Shown one piece after another: positions 1-7,775 of a stretch of 39,375 nucleotides of DNA (the first letter of the stretch is position 1; each line of letters starts with the position of its first letter). The position numbers and the translations under genes are program-made. The notes under the pieces were generated by a model, which did not search any database, was not told the origin of the DNA, and saw only the letters and a program-made list of their open reading frames with translations. Source of the DNA: Bryobacterales bacterium (GTDB lineage Bacteria; Acidobacteriota; Terriglobia; Bryobacterales; UBA6623); contig JAPPMC010000075.1 in NCBI GenBank assembly GCA_028819235.1, positions 1-39,375 on the forward strand, given 5' to 3'.

Positions 1-49
1 CTCTAACTCCCGGCCGCCGTCTGCCGCGCCGCCGACCAAAAAATCCTCT
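1..49. other. Short left flank outside the RIT element
   Basis: Forty-nine bases precede the left inverted repeat. Translating them in all three forward frames gives proline/arginine-rich peptides that do not resemble the missing N-terminal half of the Rpn-type gene on the other side of the element. This may be unrelated sequence or an assembly edge in a repeated element. No coding feature can be supported. Confidence 0.4.
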
Positions 50-138
50 TCGTTATGTGGGGCACAAGGTTATGTAGGGCAGAAGACAGAAAGCCCTAGA
101 GGGCCGCCTTTTTTCCCAATACTGCCTAACATAATATT
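50..138 (+). repeat. RIT left inverted repeat (89 bp)
   Basis: Positions 50-138 match the reverse complement of 3414-3502 with only two mismatches, in the C/T-rich run near 116-119. Inside are two direct copies of a 13-mer, GTTATGTGGGGCA at 52-64 and GTTATGTAGGGCA at 69-81, offset by 17 bp. A third, inverted and diverged copy lies at 123-135 (10 of 13 matching). A GCCCT/AGGGC hairpin (93-104) lies between the second and third copies, followed by a T-run. These are probable recombinase binding arms; that role is inference. Confidence 0.92.
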
Positions 139-192
139 CGGGGGCTGGAGTGTCGGACATGGTGTGATCTCCATGCCTTCAGGAGATGAGGC

Positions 193-1437
193 ATGTTCGA
201 GAACCTATACAAGGACCCTGCGACGATCGCGAAATATCGGCGTGCGCCGCTGTTTGAGGACCGGGAGCGATACCTGCGCTCTGTAGTTGCCTCAGGTGCC
301 GTTGTGGAGGTCGCACGCCGGGTCGCACGTGCCCAGCTTGTTCTCATGGAGTTGCTGAGCCTGCCTGATGCTGACATCCCGATCCGGTTGGCGATTGTTG
401 AGAGGTCCGTTCAGGAGTGGTGCCGGAGCCTTCCGGAGACTTCTGCGGCAGAGTTTCGACGTCATTCCCTCCGCTGGCTCCGTTTCCTTGGCTGGCTGGA
501 CGAACCTCCCCGCGACACCCATCCGCACGTCCGATATGTAGAGGCCCACGCGGCCTGGATGCGGGACGAGCGGGGGCTGTCTGAAGCGACCGTTGGCAAC
601 TGCCTTTACGAGAGCAACCGTTTCTTCGCTTGGGCAGCACGCCGGGATCTGATGCTTGCCGACATCACGATCCGTGATGTCGACGCATACCTTGCGGAGC
701 GGATTGCCGCCGGAAGCCTTCGCCGCACCTCCGCGCGGGAAGCGGCCGGGCGCTTGCGGAGTCTTTTCCGTTTCGCCGAAACACGGAACTGGTGCCGAGC
801 GGGCATCGCCGGGTGCGTCATGCCGCCATTGGCCCATCCCGACCGACCGGTACCCAAGGGGTTCGATCGGGACGAAGTGGAGAAGCTGCTCGCCACGACT
901 GAGGGTTCGACGGCGGCAGACCTTCGCGACCGTGCGGTGCTGATGATCCTTGCAACGTGCGGGCTCAGGGCTGGTGAGGTTAGCGCGCTACGCGTCGAGG
1001 ACATTGACTGGGAGCGGAACTTGTTGCGCGTTTCCCGTCCCAAGACCGGCCGAAGCGACACTTTCCCGCTGACCCCCTCCATCGGCAATGCCTTGGCGGA
1101 CTATCTGCTCAAGGCGCGCCCGGATGCGGGAGGCGAGCGAGCCTTGTTCTTGACGGTGCACGCACCGCTCAGGCCATTGAAGAGCGGCGCGATAGGGATG
1201 ATCGTCCGCAGTCGCGCGAAGCGCGTTGGCATTGACGGCAAGCGCTTGGGTGCCCATGCACTTCGTCACGCGGCAGCACAGCGGCTGCTCGACGAGGGCT
1301 GTGCCCTGAAGACCGTTGGCGATTTCCTCGGCCATTCCAGCCCGAGCGCGACAGCCGCGTACGCAACCATCGATCTCGCCTCGCTGCGCCCGGTCGCCGA
1401 CATCCGCCTCAAGGAGCTGCTCGATGACACTGCGTGA
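193..1437 (+). CDS. ritA: Tyrosine recombinase, first of RIT trio
   Basis: A 414-residue tyrosine recombinase (phage integrase family) that would cut and rejoin DNA strands through a 3'-phosphotyrosine. An N-terminal SAM-like core-binding domain lies around residues 105-200 and the catalytic domain around 225-400. Visible catalytic residues are R259 (CGLRAGEV), K284 (RPKTG), H355-x-x-R358 (HALRH), H381 (LGHSS) and nucleophile Y390 (AAYATI). The extra roughly 100 N-terminal residues make it longer than XerC/D, as usual for the first RIT recombinase. The ATG at 193 follows an AGGAGATGAGGC Shine-Dalgarno. Its 3' end overlaps the second recombinase by 14 bp, so the three are almost certainly one transcript. 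Family assignment is certain; the role in the element is known only from RIT elements generally. Confidence 0.93.
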   Translation: MFENLYKDPATIAKYRRAPLFEDRERYLRSVVASGAVVEVARRVARAQLVLMELLSLPDADIPIRLAIVERSVQEWCRSLPETSAAEFRRHSLRWLRFLGWLDEPPRDTHPHVRYVEAHAAWMRDERGLSEATVGNCLYESNRFFAWAARRDLMLADITIRDVDAYLAERIAAGSLRRTSAREAAGRLRSLFRFAETRNWCRAGIAGCVMPPLAHPDRPVPKGFDRDEVEKLLATTEGSTAADLRDRAVLMILATCGLRAGEVSALRVEDIDWERNLLRVSRPKTGRSDTFPLTPSIGNALADYLLKARPDAGGERALFLTVHAPLRPLKSGAIGMIVRSRAKRVGIDGKRLGAHALRHAAAQRLLDEGCALKTVGDFLGHSSPSATAAYATIDLASLRPVADIRLKELLDDTA

Positions 1438-2413
1438 AGCCGTCGACTGCTATGTTGCGTGGCAGCGTCGGCACGGCGCGAAATTCCGGTCAAGCGCGGA
1501 AACCCTCGATGCTTTCTGCCGTCAGATCGGTGAGGGAAGGGGCTGTGACACGGTGGCCGAAGATGAAGTCCGTCGCTTCCTCGCCGGCAAGAGAGCGCTC
1601 ACGAGAACACGTGCGGTCAAGTATGGCACGCTTGCCGGATTCTACAGGTTCGCACTGAGCCGGAGCCACGTGAGCCGCATTCCCATGCCGCCGCGCGAGG
1701 AGGAGCCGAGGCCACCGGCAGCAGCGCCGTCCTTCATCTTCACCCGCGACGAGTTGCGGCTTCTCTTCAAGGCGGCGGGCGGTGCACGCAGACGTTGCCC
1801 GAAGCTCGATGCAGAGACGTTCCGGACCTTCTTGCTCCTGCTCTACGGCGCCGGGCTGCGCTCCGGGGAAGCGCGGCGACTGACCGTGGCGGACGTGGAC
1901 CTGGACTCGGCGGTCCTCACGGTGAACGACTCGAAATTCTACAAGAGCCGACTCGTGCCGATCGGCGCTGACCTTGCCGGCACTCTTCGCCGTTACGCCG
2001 CCACGCGGGCACTGCGACCGTTCCACGAGGGAACAGCGTCTGCCTTCCTCGCCTGCCGCGACGGGTCCCCGCTGGGCAAGGCCATCGTCAGTCACGCGTT
2101 TCGCACGACGCTTCGCGCAGCCGGGATCAGCAACAGCAAGCCCGGTAGCCGGCGGGCTTGCCTGCATTCGCTTCGCCACTCCTTCGCCACCCACCGCCTG
2201 ACCCTTTGGTATCGCGAGGGGGCCGACGTTCAAACCCTCCTGCCGGCGCTCTCGACCTATCTCGGCCACGGCAGCGTGGCAGCGACGCAGGTCTACATAT
2301 CGATGACCCCGGAATTGCTCGACGAGGCCGGCTGTCGGTTCGAACGCTACAGCGAACGACAACGAAGCCCGGATGCCGGGCAGCAGGCGAAACGGAGCAC
2401 ACGAGATGCCTGA
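1424..2413 (+). CDS. ritB: Tyrosine recombinase, second of RIT trio
   Basis: A 329-residue tyrosine recombinase. The open frame extends upstream to 1316, but the ATG at 1424 is chosen because AAGGAG lies just upstream and the protein then begins with a typical core-binding domain (MTLREAVDCY). Catalytic residues: R146 (GAGLRSGE), K171 or K174 in the beta-hairpin (SKFYKS), H248-x-x-R251 (HSLRH), H282 (LGHGS) and Y291 (TQVYIS). The start overlaps the end of the first recombinase by 14 bp and its stop overlaps the third gene by 8 bp, indicating translational coupling and production of all three proteins in fixed ratio. It is clearly diverged from its two neighbours, so the trio is not a recent tandem duplication. 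Confidence 0.92.
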   Translation: MTLREAVDCYVAWQRRHGAKFRSSAETLDAFCRQIGEGRGCDTVAEDEVRRFLAGKRALTRTRAVKYGTLAGFYRFALSRSHVSRIPMPPREEEPRPPAAAPSFIFTRDELRLLFKAAGGARRRCPKLDAETFRTFLLLLYGAGLRSGEARRLTVADVDLDSAVLTVNDSKFYKSRLVPIGADLAGTLRRYAATRALRPFHEGTASAFLACRDGSPLGKAIVSHAFRTTLRAAGISNSKPGSRRACLHSLRHSFATHRLTLWYREGADVQTLLPALSTYLGHGSVAATQVYISMTPELLDEAGCRFERYSERQRSPDAGQQAKRSTRDA

Positions 2414-3407
2414 ACGCAGCCCTGTACTCGGCTCATGGATCAAGCGCTTCCTGATCGAGCATCTTCCGACCGAGCGCAATTTGGCCGTGAACACAGTGAA
2501 GAGTTATCGCGACTGCCTGACGCTGCTGTTGCCCTTCGTCGCGAGCCGCTGCGGCAGGCCAGTGGAGCGGCTCAAGGTCGAGGATCTGTCCGCCGACCGT
2601 GTGACAGCCTTTCTTGGCCACTTGGAAAGCGAGCGGGGCTGCTCAGCGCAGACCCGCAACCAGCGCCTCTCGGCAATCCGGTCCTTCGCCCGTTATGTTT
2701 CGGTGCGCGACGTCGCACTTGTCGAATGGGCCGGCAGCATCCGCGCCATTCCACTCAAGAAAGCGGTGCGACGCCGGATCGCCTGGCTCGCGGCAGAAGA
2801 CATGGAAGCCATGATCGCGGGGACGAACAGACGGTCCGCAGGCGGGCTGGTGGAGTATGCCCTCCTGCTGTTCCTCTACAACACGGGTGCGAGAGCCACC
2901 GAGGCGGCGGGACTGCAGATGGAGGATCTGCATCTGCCGGAACGCACGGGCGAAACCGCCCGGGCAACGATCCATGGCAAGGGAGGCAGGACTCGCGTCA
3001 CGCCGCTATGGGCAAGAACCGCGAAAGCGCTCGCCGCTCTGTCCCGGAACCGTCCGGCCAACTGCCGGACCGTCTTTTGGAGCCGGCACCGCAAATCCTA
3101 TACGCGGCATGGCATCATCGACCTCGTGAAGCGGGCCGCAGCCCGCGTGCCGACACTCGAAGGGAAAACGGTTACACCGCACGTATTGCGGCACACTTGT
3201 GCCTGCCACCTGCTTCAGTCCGGCGTGGATATCAATACCATCCGAGCTTGGCTCGGCCACGTATCGCTCGAAACCACCAACATCTACGCCGAAGTCGACC
3301 TGAGAGCGAAGGAAGAGGCGATGAAATCCACCTCTCCTGATGATGCCGGAGGTCAACCCCGATGGAAGACGCAGAAGGGTCTGCTGGAGCAGCTGAAGGC
3401 CATCTGA
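2406..3407 (+). CDS. ritC: Tyrosine recombinase, third of RIT trio
   Basis: A 333-residue XerC/XerD-like tyrosine recombinase. The N-terminal core-binding domain spans about residues 10-100 and the catalytic domain 125-310. Catalytic residues are R163 (NTGARATE), K192 (HGKGGR), H259-x-x-R262 (HVLRH), H285 (LGHVS) and Y294 (TNIYAE). The ATG at 2406 lies inside the end of the second recombinase (ATGCCTGA overlap) with GGAG upstream; the in-frame start at 2373 would overlap further and is less likely. The gene stops seven bases before the right inverted repeat, so the element carries no passenger gene after it. Confidence 0.93.
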   Translation: MPERSPVLGSWIKRFLIEHLPTERNLAVNTVKSYRDCLTLLLPFVASRCGRPVERLKVEDLSADRVTAFLGHLESERGCSAQTRNQRLSAIRSFARYVSVRDVALVEWAGSIRAIPLKKAVRRRIAWLAAEDMEAMIAGTNRRSAGGLVEYALLLFLYNTGARATEAAGLQMEDLHLPERTGETARATIHGKGGRTRVTPLWARTAKALAALSRNRPANCRTVFWSRHRKSYTRHGIIDLVKRAAARVPTLEGKTVTPHVLRHTCACHLLQSGVDINTIRAWLGHVSLETTNIYAEVDLRAKEEAMKSTSPDDAGGQPRWKTQKGLLEQLKAI

Positions 3408-3413
3408 AGGGGA

Positions 3414-3502
3414 AATATTATGTTAGGCAGTATCGGAAAAAAAGGCGGCCCTCTAGGGCTTTCTGTCTTCTGCCCTACATAACCTTGTGCCCCACATAAC
3501 GA
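3414..3502 (-). repeat. RIT right inverted repeat (89 bp)
   Basis: Mirror copy of positions 50-138, with two mismatches. It carries the same three 13-mer motifs in opposite orientation, and its outer edge (CATAACGA) falls immediately before the first codon of the truncated Rpn-type reading frame. A stop codon (TAA, 3497-3499) in the repeat closes that frame, so the interrupted gene cannot be read through from the element. Confidence 0.92.
3448..3470 (+). terminator. Possible terminator hairpin inside right repeat
   Basis: A GCCCT-CT-AGGGC stem with a 2-nt loop (3448-3459) is followed by TTTCTGTCTT downstream of the recombinase operon. Because it sits in the inverted repeat, a copy at 93-104 faces the other way with a six-T run nearby, which could shield the element from incoming transcription. 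The short stem and loop make termination uncertain. Confidence 0.3.
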
Positions 3503-4258
3503 GTGCAGGGCTACATGCAACGCATGCATGAGCAGGCATGGAAGGAGCGTCGCGTCCGCCAAACGGACCGGCTGCCCCCCGTTCTGGCGATGGTGTTCTA
3601 CAACGTGGCCAGCCCGTGGCGGGCGGAGCGCTCAGTGTGGGACCTGACCGAGAAGCGGGCACTGAGGGACCGGGACCGCGAGGTGGCCCGCATGCCCGTG
3701 GGCATGCGATACGAGCTGGTTGACGTGACGCAACACGCCGGCAAGCCGCTCTCGCAGGACAACATCGTCGAACTCATGATCTCGACCGAGTTGCTGGGAA
3801 AGGACTTGGAGCCGGCAGCCGTCCAATCTATCCTTGAAGCGCAGGACAGGCTGCTGGGATCGCGGGACCAGCGCAAGGTGCTGGAGCTGCTGCGGGGCTG
3901 GACGCGGCTCACGATCGCCCGGACAGGCGTCGATTTGGACGTATTGGAGGACACGGAGACGATGCAAGAGATGCAGGAGTCAGGCAGAATGCTGACGTAC
4001 ATAGAGGCATGCGCCCAAGAATATCGAGCCAAGCTGCGCGCCGAGGGCGGTGCCGAGGCCCGTGCCGAAGGTCTGCAAGATCAAAGGGTCGGTCTTTGCC
4101 GTCGGGCGCAGCGAGAATTCGGGGCCGCCGCTGCGACCGACCTGGCGAAGCGGATCGAGGGCATCAACGACTCCGCCCAGCTGTGGGAGATTGGCGATCT
4201 GATCATCGACTGCAGCGATGCTGGCGAGTTCGGGGCGACGTTGCGCGAGATCGGGTAG
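3503..4258 (+). pseudogene. Rpn/YhgA-like nuclease-transposase, 5' end missing
   Basis: The frame encodes the C-terminal roughly 250 residues of a recombination-promoting nuclease (Rpn, YhgA-like, PD-(D/E)XK superfamily). Family landmarks are LPPVLAMVFYN followed by PW near residues 30-45, matching the LPPVxPxVLYxG...PW block that normally follows the nuclease core. The family's usual Glu/Arg-rich tail precedes a small C-terminal helical segment (RAEGGAEARAEG onward). The nuclease core that normally comes first (about 100-130 residues) is absent, because the right repeat of the RIT element begins directly upstream and supplies an in-frame TAA. A GTG at 3503 could start translation, but the product would lack the active site. 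Insertional inactivation is inferred; the missing half is not found in the 49 bp left of the element. Confidence 0.75.
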
Positions 4259-4468
4259 TTCGACCCAGCCCCGCTGGCGCGCACCGTACTGCCGGAGAAA
4301 GCTGGCTACTTGCGTTCGGCGGTCCGTGACTGATTAGCGTGCCAGTCAGTTCTGAGGAACAGATTAAGCATGCCAATCACCGCATGCTCGGCACGTTGCA
4401 GTCGCAACTGGTCAACGCCCTCCGAGAGCTCAACTCCGCCTACCCCGAGATTGTCATTCGACGGAGGA

Positions 4469-5860
4469 CTAGTCCGAGCCTGCGATTTCCAAGACAACGT
4501 TCCAAAGGATCTCGACATAGTCTTGGAATGGCTCCACGTACAGGTACTCGTCCTTGCCGTGTATCCCGCTGGCCAAGTCCCACTCGGGGCGAGCCGGGCC
4601 GAACCCGTAGCTGTGGATCCCGGCGGCCCGCAGTTGGGCTGAATCGGTCGCCCCGGTCGACATGGTGGGAAGGATCGGCACGCCCGGATACATCCGCTCC
4701 AGGACGGCCTCGAAGCCCATGAATGCATCGCTCAAGAGCGGGGACGGGTCGTGCGACGGCCGCGTCTGAGGATGCGGCACCAAATCCACGGCCGGCTCTG
4801 CCATGACCTGTTTCAGGAGGGAGAACAGGCGCTCAGGATCCTCGTCGGGCAATGCGCGGATGTCCACTGTGGCATGGGCCTCGGAAGGAATCACATTCTT
4901 CAAGTACCCTCCCCGCAGGATGGTGGGCGAGATCGAGGTGCGCACCATCGAGTGGTAGACCGGCGAGAGGGCGCGAAGGCGCTCGTAGTCCTCAGGGCTC
5001 GGCTCCTCCGACAGAATCGCCCGGAACACCGCTGCCTTATCGGGCTCGGAGATTTGCGCGAGGCGTGTGAAGTACTCGCGGGTCGTCTCGTTCAGGCGCG
5101 GGGGCATTTCGTGATCGAACAGCCTCCCGACGGCCCGCGCCAGCGTTCCGATTGGATTGTCGAGAAGGGGGATCGAGCCGTGCCCCGAAGTGCCAGCGGC
5201 CCGAAGGTCGATGCGGCGGGGCGTCTTTTCCGCAGTCTGGATCTCGAAGCGGATGTAGTCCAACGATCTGTCAAAGACACCCTTGCCTGCCTCGTTGATG
5301 GCATATTCGGCCGCGATCTTCTCGCGGTGCCTTTCGAGCATGTAGGTTATGCCCAGTGTGCCTCCTGCCTCTTCGTCGGCGACTCCGAGGAAGATCACGT
5401 CTCGGTCCAGCGGGACCTTTTGACGGTGCAACTCAAGCAGCACGTGAAAGGAGCCTGAAACCACTCCCTTGTCGTCGGAGGCCCCGCGGGCGTAGAGGAT
5501 TCCGTCCCTGATCGCCCCCTCGAACGGATCGAAGGACCACTCCTCCCTTTCTACAGCGACTACGTCCAAGTGACCCAAGAGCAGGAGGGGCCGCTTTGAG
5601 CCGTTCCCGGGAACTCTGGCAACCAGGCTCGCCCTGCCTGGCTCGGACTCGAAGATCTCGCCCGCCAGACCTTCCCGGTCAAGCTTGGACTTGAGCAGCC
5701 GGGCCGCCAGAATCTCGTTGCCGTCGGGCTGCGACGTGTCCAAACGAACAAGCTCGACAAGAGTATCGAGCGCTTCGGCCTTGATTTGGTGCCAGTCGGG
5801 CTCGGCCGCCGCTAGCGGGGCGAGCAGCGCAAGTCCGGCGAGGGCATGGCGGATCGGCAT
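4469..5860 (-). CDS. Exported M20-family metallopeptidase
   Basis: A 463-residue zinc peptidase of the M20/M28-like ArgE/DapE/carboxypeptidase G2 group. It would hydrolyse a peptide or acyl-amino-acid bond in the periplasm or outside the cell. A short signal peptide (hydrophobic, ending LAAAE) precedes the catalytic domain. Metal ligands and catalytic residues in order: H97-x-D99 (GHLDV), bridging D129 (GASDDKG), catalytic/ligand pair E163-E164 (ADEEAGG), E190 (INEAG) and the late histidine in GIHGKDE. A dimerisation (lid) domain with GTSGHGS lies in the middle. The start at 5860 is chosen for the signal peptide; the frame stays open upstream to 6124 without a recognisable domain. It is convergent with the Rpn fragment. 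The exact substrate cannot be read from sequence. Confidence 0.88.
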   Translation of the reverse strand: MPIRHALAGLALLAPLAAAEPDWHQIKAEALDTLVELVRLDTSQPDGNEILAARLLKSKLDREGLAGEIFESEPGRASLVARVPGNGSKRPLLLLGHLDVVAVEREEWSFDPFEGAIRDGILYARGASDDKGVVSGSFHVLLELHRQKVPLDRDVIFLGVADEEAGGTLGITYMLERHREKIAAEYAINEAGKGVFDRSLDYIRFEIQTAEKTPRRIDLRAAGTSGHGSIPLLDNPIGTLARAVGRLFDHEMPPRLNETTREYFTRLAQISEPDKAAVFRAILSEEPSPEDYERLRALSPVYHSMVRTSISPTILRGGYLKNVIPSEAHATVDIRALPDEDPERLFSLLKQVMAEPAVDLVPHPQTRPSHDPSPLLSDAFMGFEAVLERMYPGVPILPTMSTGATDSAQLRAAGIHSYGFGPARPEWDLASGIHGKDEYLYVEPFQDYVEILWNVVLEIAGSD

Positions 5861-6032
5861 GGCTACTAGGTTACCGCCCGCACGTAGATGCACTTGGCCG
5901 TCATGATGATCGGCCTGGCAGCCAACAAGAATCGGCAGCGGACCAACATCTGATGCCCCCATGGCCGGGGCGGACCACCACCGGCTCGTCGGTTCCTGGG
6001 TCAACCTGGAAGCGCTCAGACCTTCGAGGTGT

Positions 6033-6389
6033 TCATGCCCAGTATCCGGTCCAGAGGCCTGCAAGGGCGGCCAGCAGCGCCCCGGCCAAAGGGAACGAGA
6101 CCAGTGTCGCCAGCGCTCTGACAAGGAGTCCCAAACCAGGCCACACGGCGATTCCGACCTGAAGTGAGACGATCACCAAGAAAGACGCCGTGCCGAACAA
6201 ACCGCCGTCGAGGCACCACGGGCAGTGTGGCGGCGAGGGATCGTGGATGTTGCACGCGGCATCCGCGCCCGCCCACACGGCCCGGCAGCCGCAATCGAAT
6301 GCGAGATCGCAGAAGGGCGAGAAGGATACCTGGGTCAGGCCGACCCCGGCCGCGAGTATCGCGAAGCGGGCTAGCCATGCCACGATCAC
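6033..6389 (-). CDS. Small membrane protein with six-cysteine loop
   Basis: A 118-residue protein of unknown function. A first membrane segment (about 5-22) is followed by a Cys/His-rich loop, with C27, C33, C35, C46, C56 and C59 plus H49 and H55, including CDCGC-like and PHCPWC motifs. Two further hydrophobic segments follow (about 64-83 and 88-114). The CPWC pair could be a redox disulfide or a metal site; neither is proven. The GTG start at 6389 is chosen because it overlaps the stop of the upstream phosphodiesterase gene as GTGA, a classic coupling arrangement, and it places the protein start right at the first membrane helix. The coupling implies co-expression with the phosphodiesterase. 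I recall similar hypothetical proteins but cannot name a family. Confidence 0.72.
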   Translation of the reverse strand: MIVAWLARFAILAAGVGLTQVSFSPFCDLAFDCGCRAVWAGADAACNIHDPSPPHCPWCLDGGLFGTASFLVIVSLQVGIAVWPGLGLLVRALATLVSFPLAGALLAALAGLWTGYWA

Positions 6390-7210
6390 GGACCGCTGAC
6401 CGCCGTTCGGATATACGCCGGCCGATCTGTGGTGATCCCCCTCACTCCCAAATCCCTGAGGTCCCGCGCCCTGTCGGGGGAGTTGACAGTGTAGACGTAC
6501 AAGTCCTTGTCGCGCGCCGCAAGCATGCGGGCCAGATCGCCGATCCAAGGACCGTCATGGCGGACGTCCAGGCCGTCTAACCCGGCCCTGTCCACCCGCC
6601 CGATCAGATCCGACGGCGATTGGACTCCGTACTCTTGATCCTCCCGGCTCGAGTGCCCGTACAGCCAGTAGCATGGCAGGTCGCCCATCCTTTGCTTCGC
6701 AGCCACAATCGTCTCGTAGTCAAAGGCGATTAGCATCACGCGCGATCGCATCCCCGAATTGTTCAAAGCGCGCTCGAGGGGCACAATCGTCGCCAGCGGG
6801 CCCTTGATCTCCACGACCAGCGTCTTGCCCGAAGGGATGGTCTCCAAGACCTCGTCGAGGGATGGAATCCGCGTGCCCTTCCAGCGTGGATCCTTCCACT
6901 CTCCGGCATCGAGCGTCCGCAAGTGCGCGAAGGATAGCTCGGCCACAACGCCCGGCTCCCCAGCGATTCGCTCCGTGGTCTTGTCGTGGAACACAGCCAC
7001 CTTCCCGTCAGCGGTTAGGTGGATGTCGACCTCAACTGCATCCGCACCGCGTTCCCACCCCAGCAGAACGGCCGGAAGTGTGTTCTCCGGCGCGTCGAAC
7101 GAGGCACCCCTGTGGGCGATTATCTCGACCCCCTGACTGCCGGCCGGCGAGGTTGCCAAGGCACACGCCACGATCGCGATCCGGGGTGCGAGCCTGACCG
7201 TGATTCTCAC
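6386..7210 (-). CDS. Glycerophosphodiester phosphodiesterase, exported
   Basis: A 274-residue GDPD-family enzyme hydrolysing glycerophosphodiesters to glycerol-3-phosphate and an alcohol, probably in the periplasm. Hallmarks: the catalytic HRGAS with downstream PENT, the EVDIHLTADG segment holding the metal-binding E-x-D, and the second catalytic histidine in FHDKT; ITTDRP closes the TIM barrel as usual. An N-terminal hydrophobic stretch ending near SPAGSQG is a signal peptide. The GTG at 7210 has GGAG six bases upstream; an ATG at 7222 in the same frame would add four residues and is the main alternative. Its stop overlaps the next gene (GTGA), so phospholipid-headgroup scavenging and the small Cys-rich membrane protein are probably made together. 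Confidence 0.9.
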   Translation of the reverse strand: MRITVRLAPRIAIVACALATSPAGSQGVEIIAHRGASFDAPENTLPAVLLGWERGADAVEVDIHLTADGKVAVFHDKTTERIAGEPGVVAELSFAHLRTLDAGEWKDPRWKGTRIPSLDEVLETIPSGKTLVVEIKGPLATIVPLERALNNSGMRSRVMLIAFDYETIVAAKQRMGDLPCYWLYGHSSREDQEYGVQSPSDLIGRVDRAGLDGLDVRHDGPWIGDLARMLAARDKDLYVYTVNSPDRARDLRDLGVRGITTDRPAYIRTAVSGP

Positions 7211-7264
7211 GAGACACTCCATGTCCCGAAGATATATCATGGGGCTGGCCATCACCGCCCCGAG

Positions 7265-7699
7265 ATGCCTTACTGTGTGCAATGCGGTGCGCGGTTGGGA
7301 ACAGAGCAGTTCTGCGGTCGCTGCGGCACTAAGACTGGGGCAGCGGGGCCGATGTCGGGGGTGGGCGATAGCGGGTTCACCGAGAATCAGCTGGCAGCGT
7401 TCGCGTATTTCACGCCAGTCCCTGCCATCGCGCTTCTGATCTTCGAGCCCTACTCGCGCCACGAGTTCCTGCGCTTCCACAGCTACCAGTGCTTGCTGCT
7501 GGCAGCGACGGCACTGATCATTGCGGTGCTCTCTCCGGTGTTCGCCTTCTTGCTCCCGTTCGACCTCCTGCTCGGGGCGCTGACGCAACTCGCCATCCTC
7601 GTGATGTGGGTCTTGGCCGCTCTGGGGGCATGGCGAGGCGAGAGGACGCTGCTGCCGATCATCGGACCCATCGCGGCCAAGAAGGCCCGAATGGCCTGA
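7265..7699 (+). CDS. Zinc-ribbon membrane protein
   Basis: A 144-residue protein with an N-terminal zinc ribbon (C4, C7, C17, C20) joined by a short linker to three hydrophobic segments around residues 48-60, 76-98 and 102-122. The arrangement resembles small zinc-ribbon/DUF4870-like membrane proteins of unknown role. A conserved-looking polar stretch, SRHEFLRFHSYQ, lies between the first two segments. The ATG at 7265 is chosen because the protein then begins directly at the ribbon (MPYCVQCG); there is no good Shine-Dalgarno. It is divergent from the phosphodiesterase gene, with about 50 bp between starts that must hold both promoters. Confidence 0.75.
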   Translation: MPYCVQCGARLGTEQFCGRCGTKTGAAGPMSGVGDSGFTENQLAAFAYFTPVPAIALLIFEPYSRHEFLRFHSYQCLLLAATALIIAVLSPVFAFLLPFDLLLGALTQLAILVMWVLAALGAWRGERTLLPIIGPIAAKKARMA

Positions 7700-7775
7700 A
7701 TGCCCTCAAGCGAGGGCCGCCCAGACAGCCCTTGATACGACCTCGAAGAAGTCGCCGTCCCCGCTATTCGTGACG

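Larger units (their letters stand above)
50..3502 (+). mobile_element. RIT (recombinase-in-trio) element
   Basis: Three consecutive, overlapping tyrosine-recombinase genes on one strand fill the space between two inverted repeats of 89 bp (50-138 and 3414-3502). This is the defining architecture of RIT elements, which carry no cargo besides the recombinases. All three enzymes keep the full set of catalytic residues and all reading frames are open, so the element looks intact and possibly active. On the right it abuts, directly at the repeat end, an Rpn/YhgA-like gene that lacks its beginning, suggesting insertion into that gene. No target-site duplication is visible between the left flank and the right flank. 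Confidence 0.93.

Noticed and set aside
1490..2494. Minus-strand frame of 334 codons across the second recombinase
   Set aside because: Shadow of an intact recombinase gene with full catalytic motifs.
50..3502. Integron or Tn554-like transposon interpretation of the recombinase cluster
   Set aside because: There is no attC array or cassette, and no tnpC-like small protein; three full-size tyrosine recombinases with long inverted repeats fit a RIT element better.
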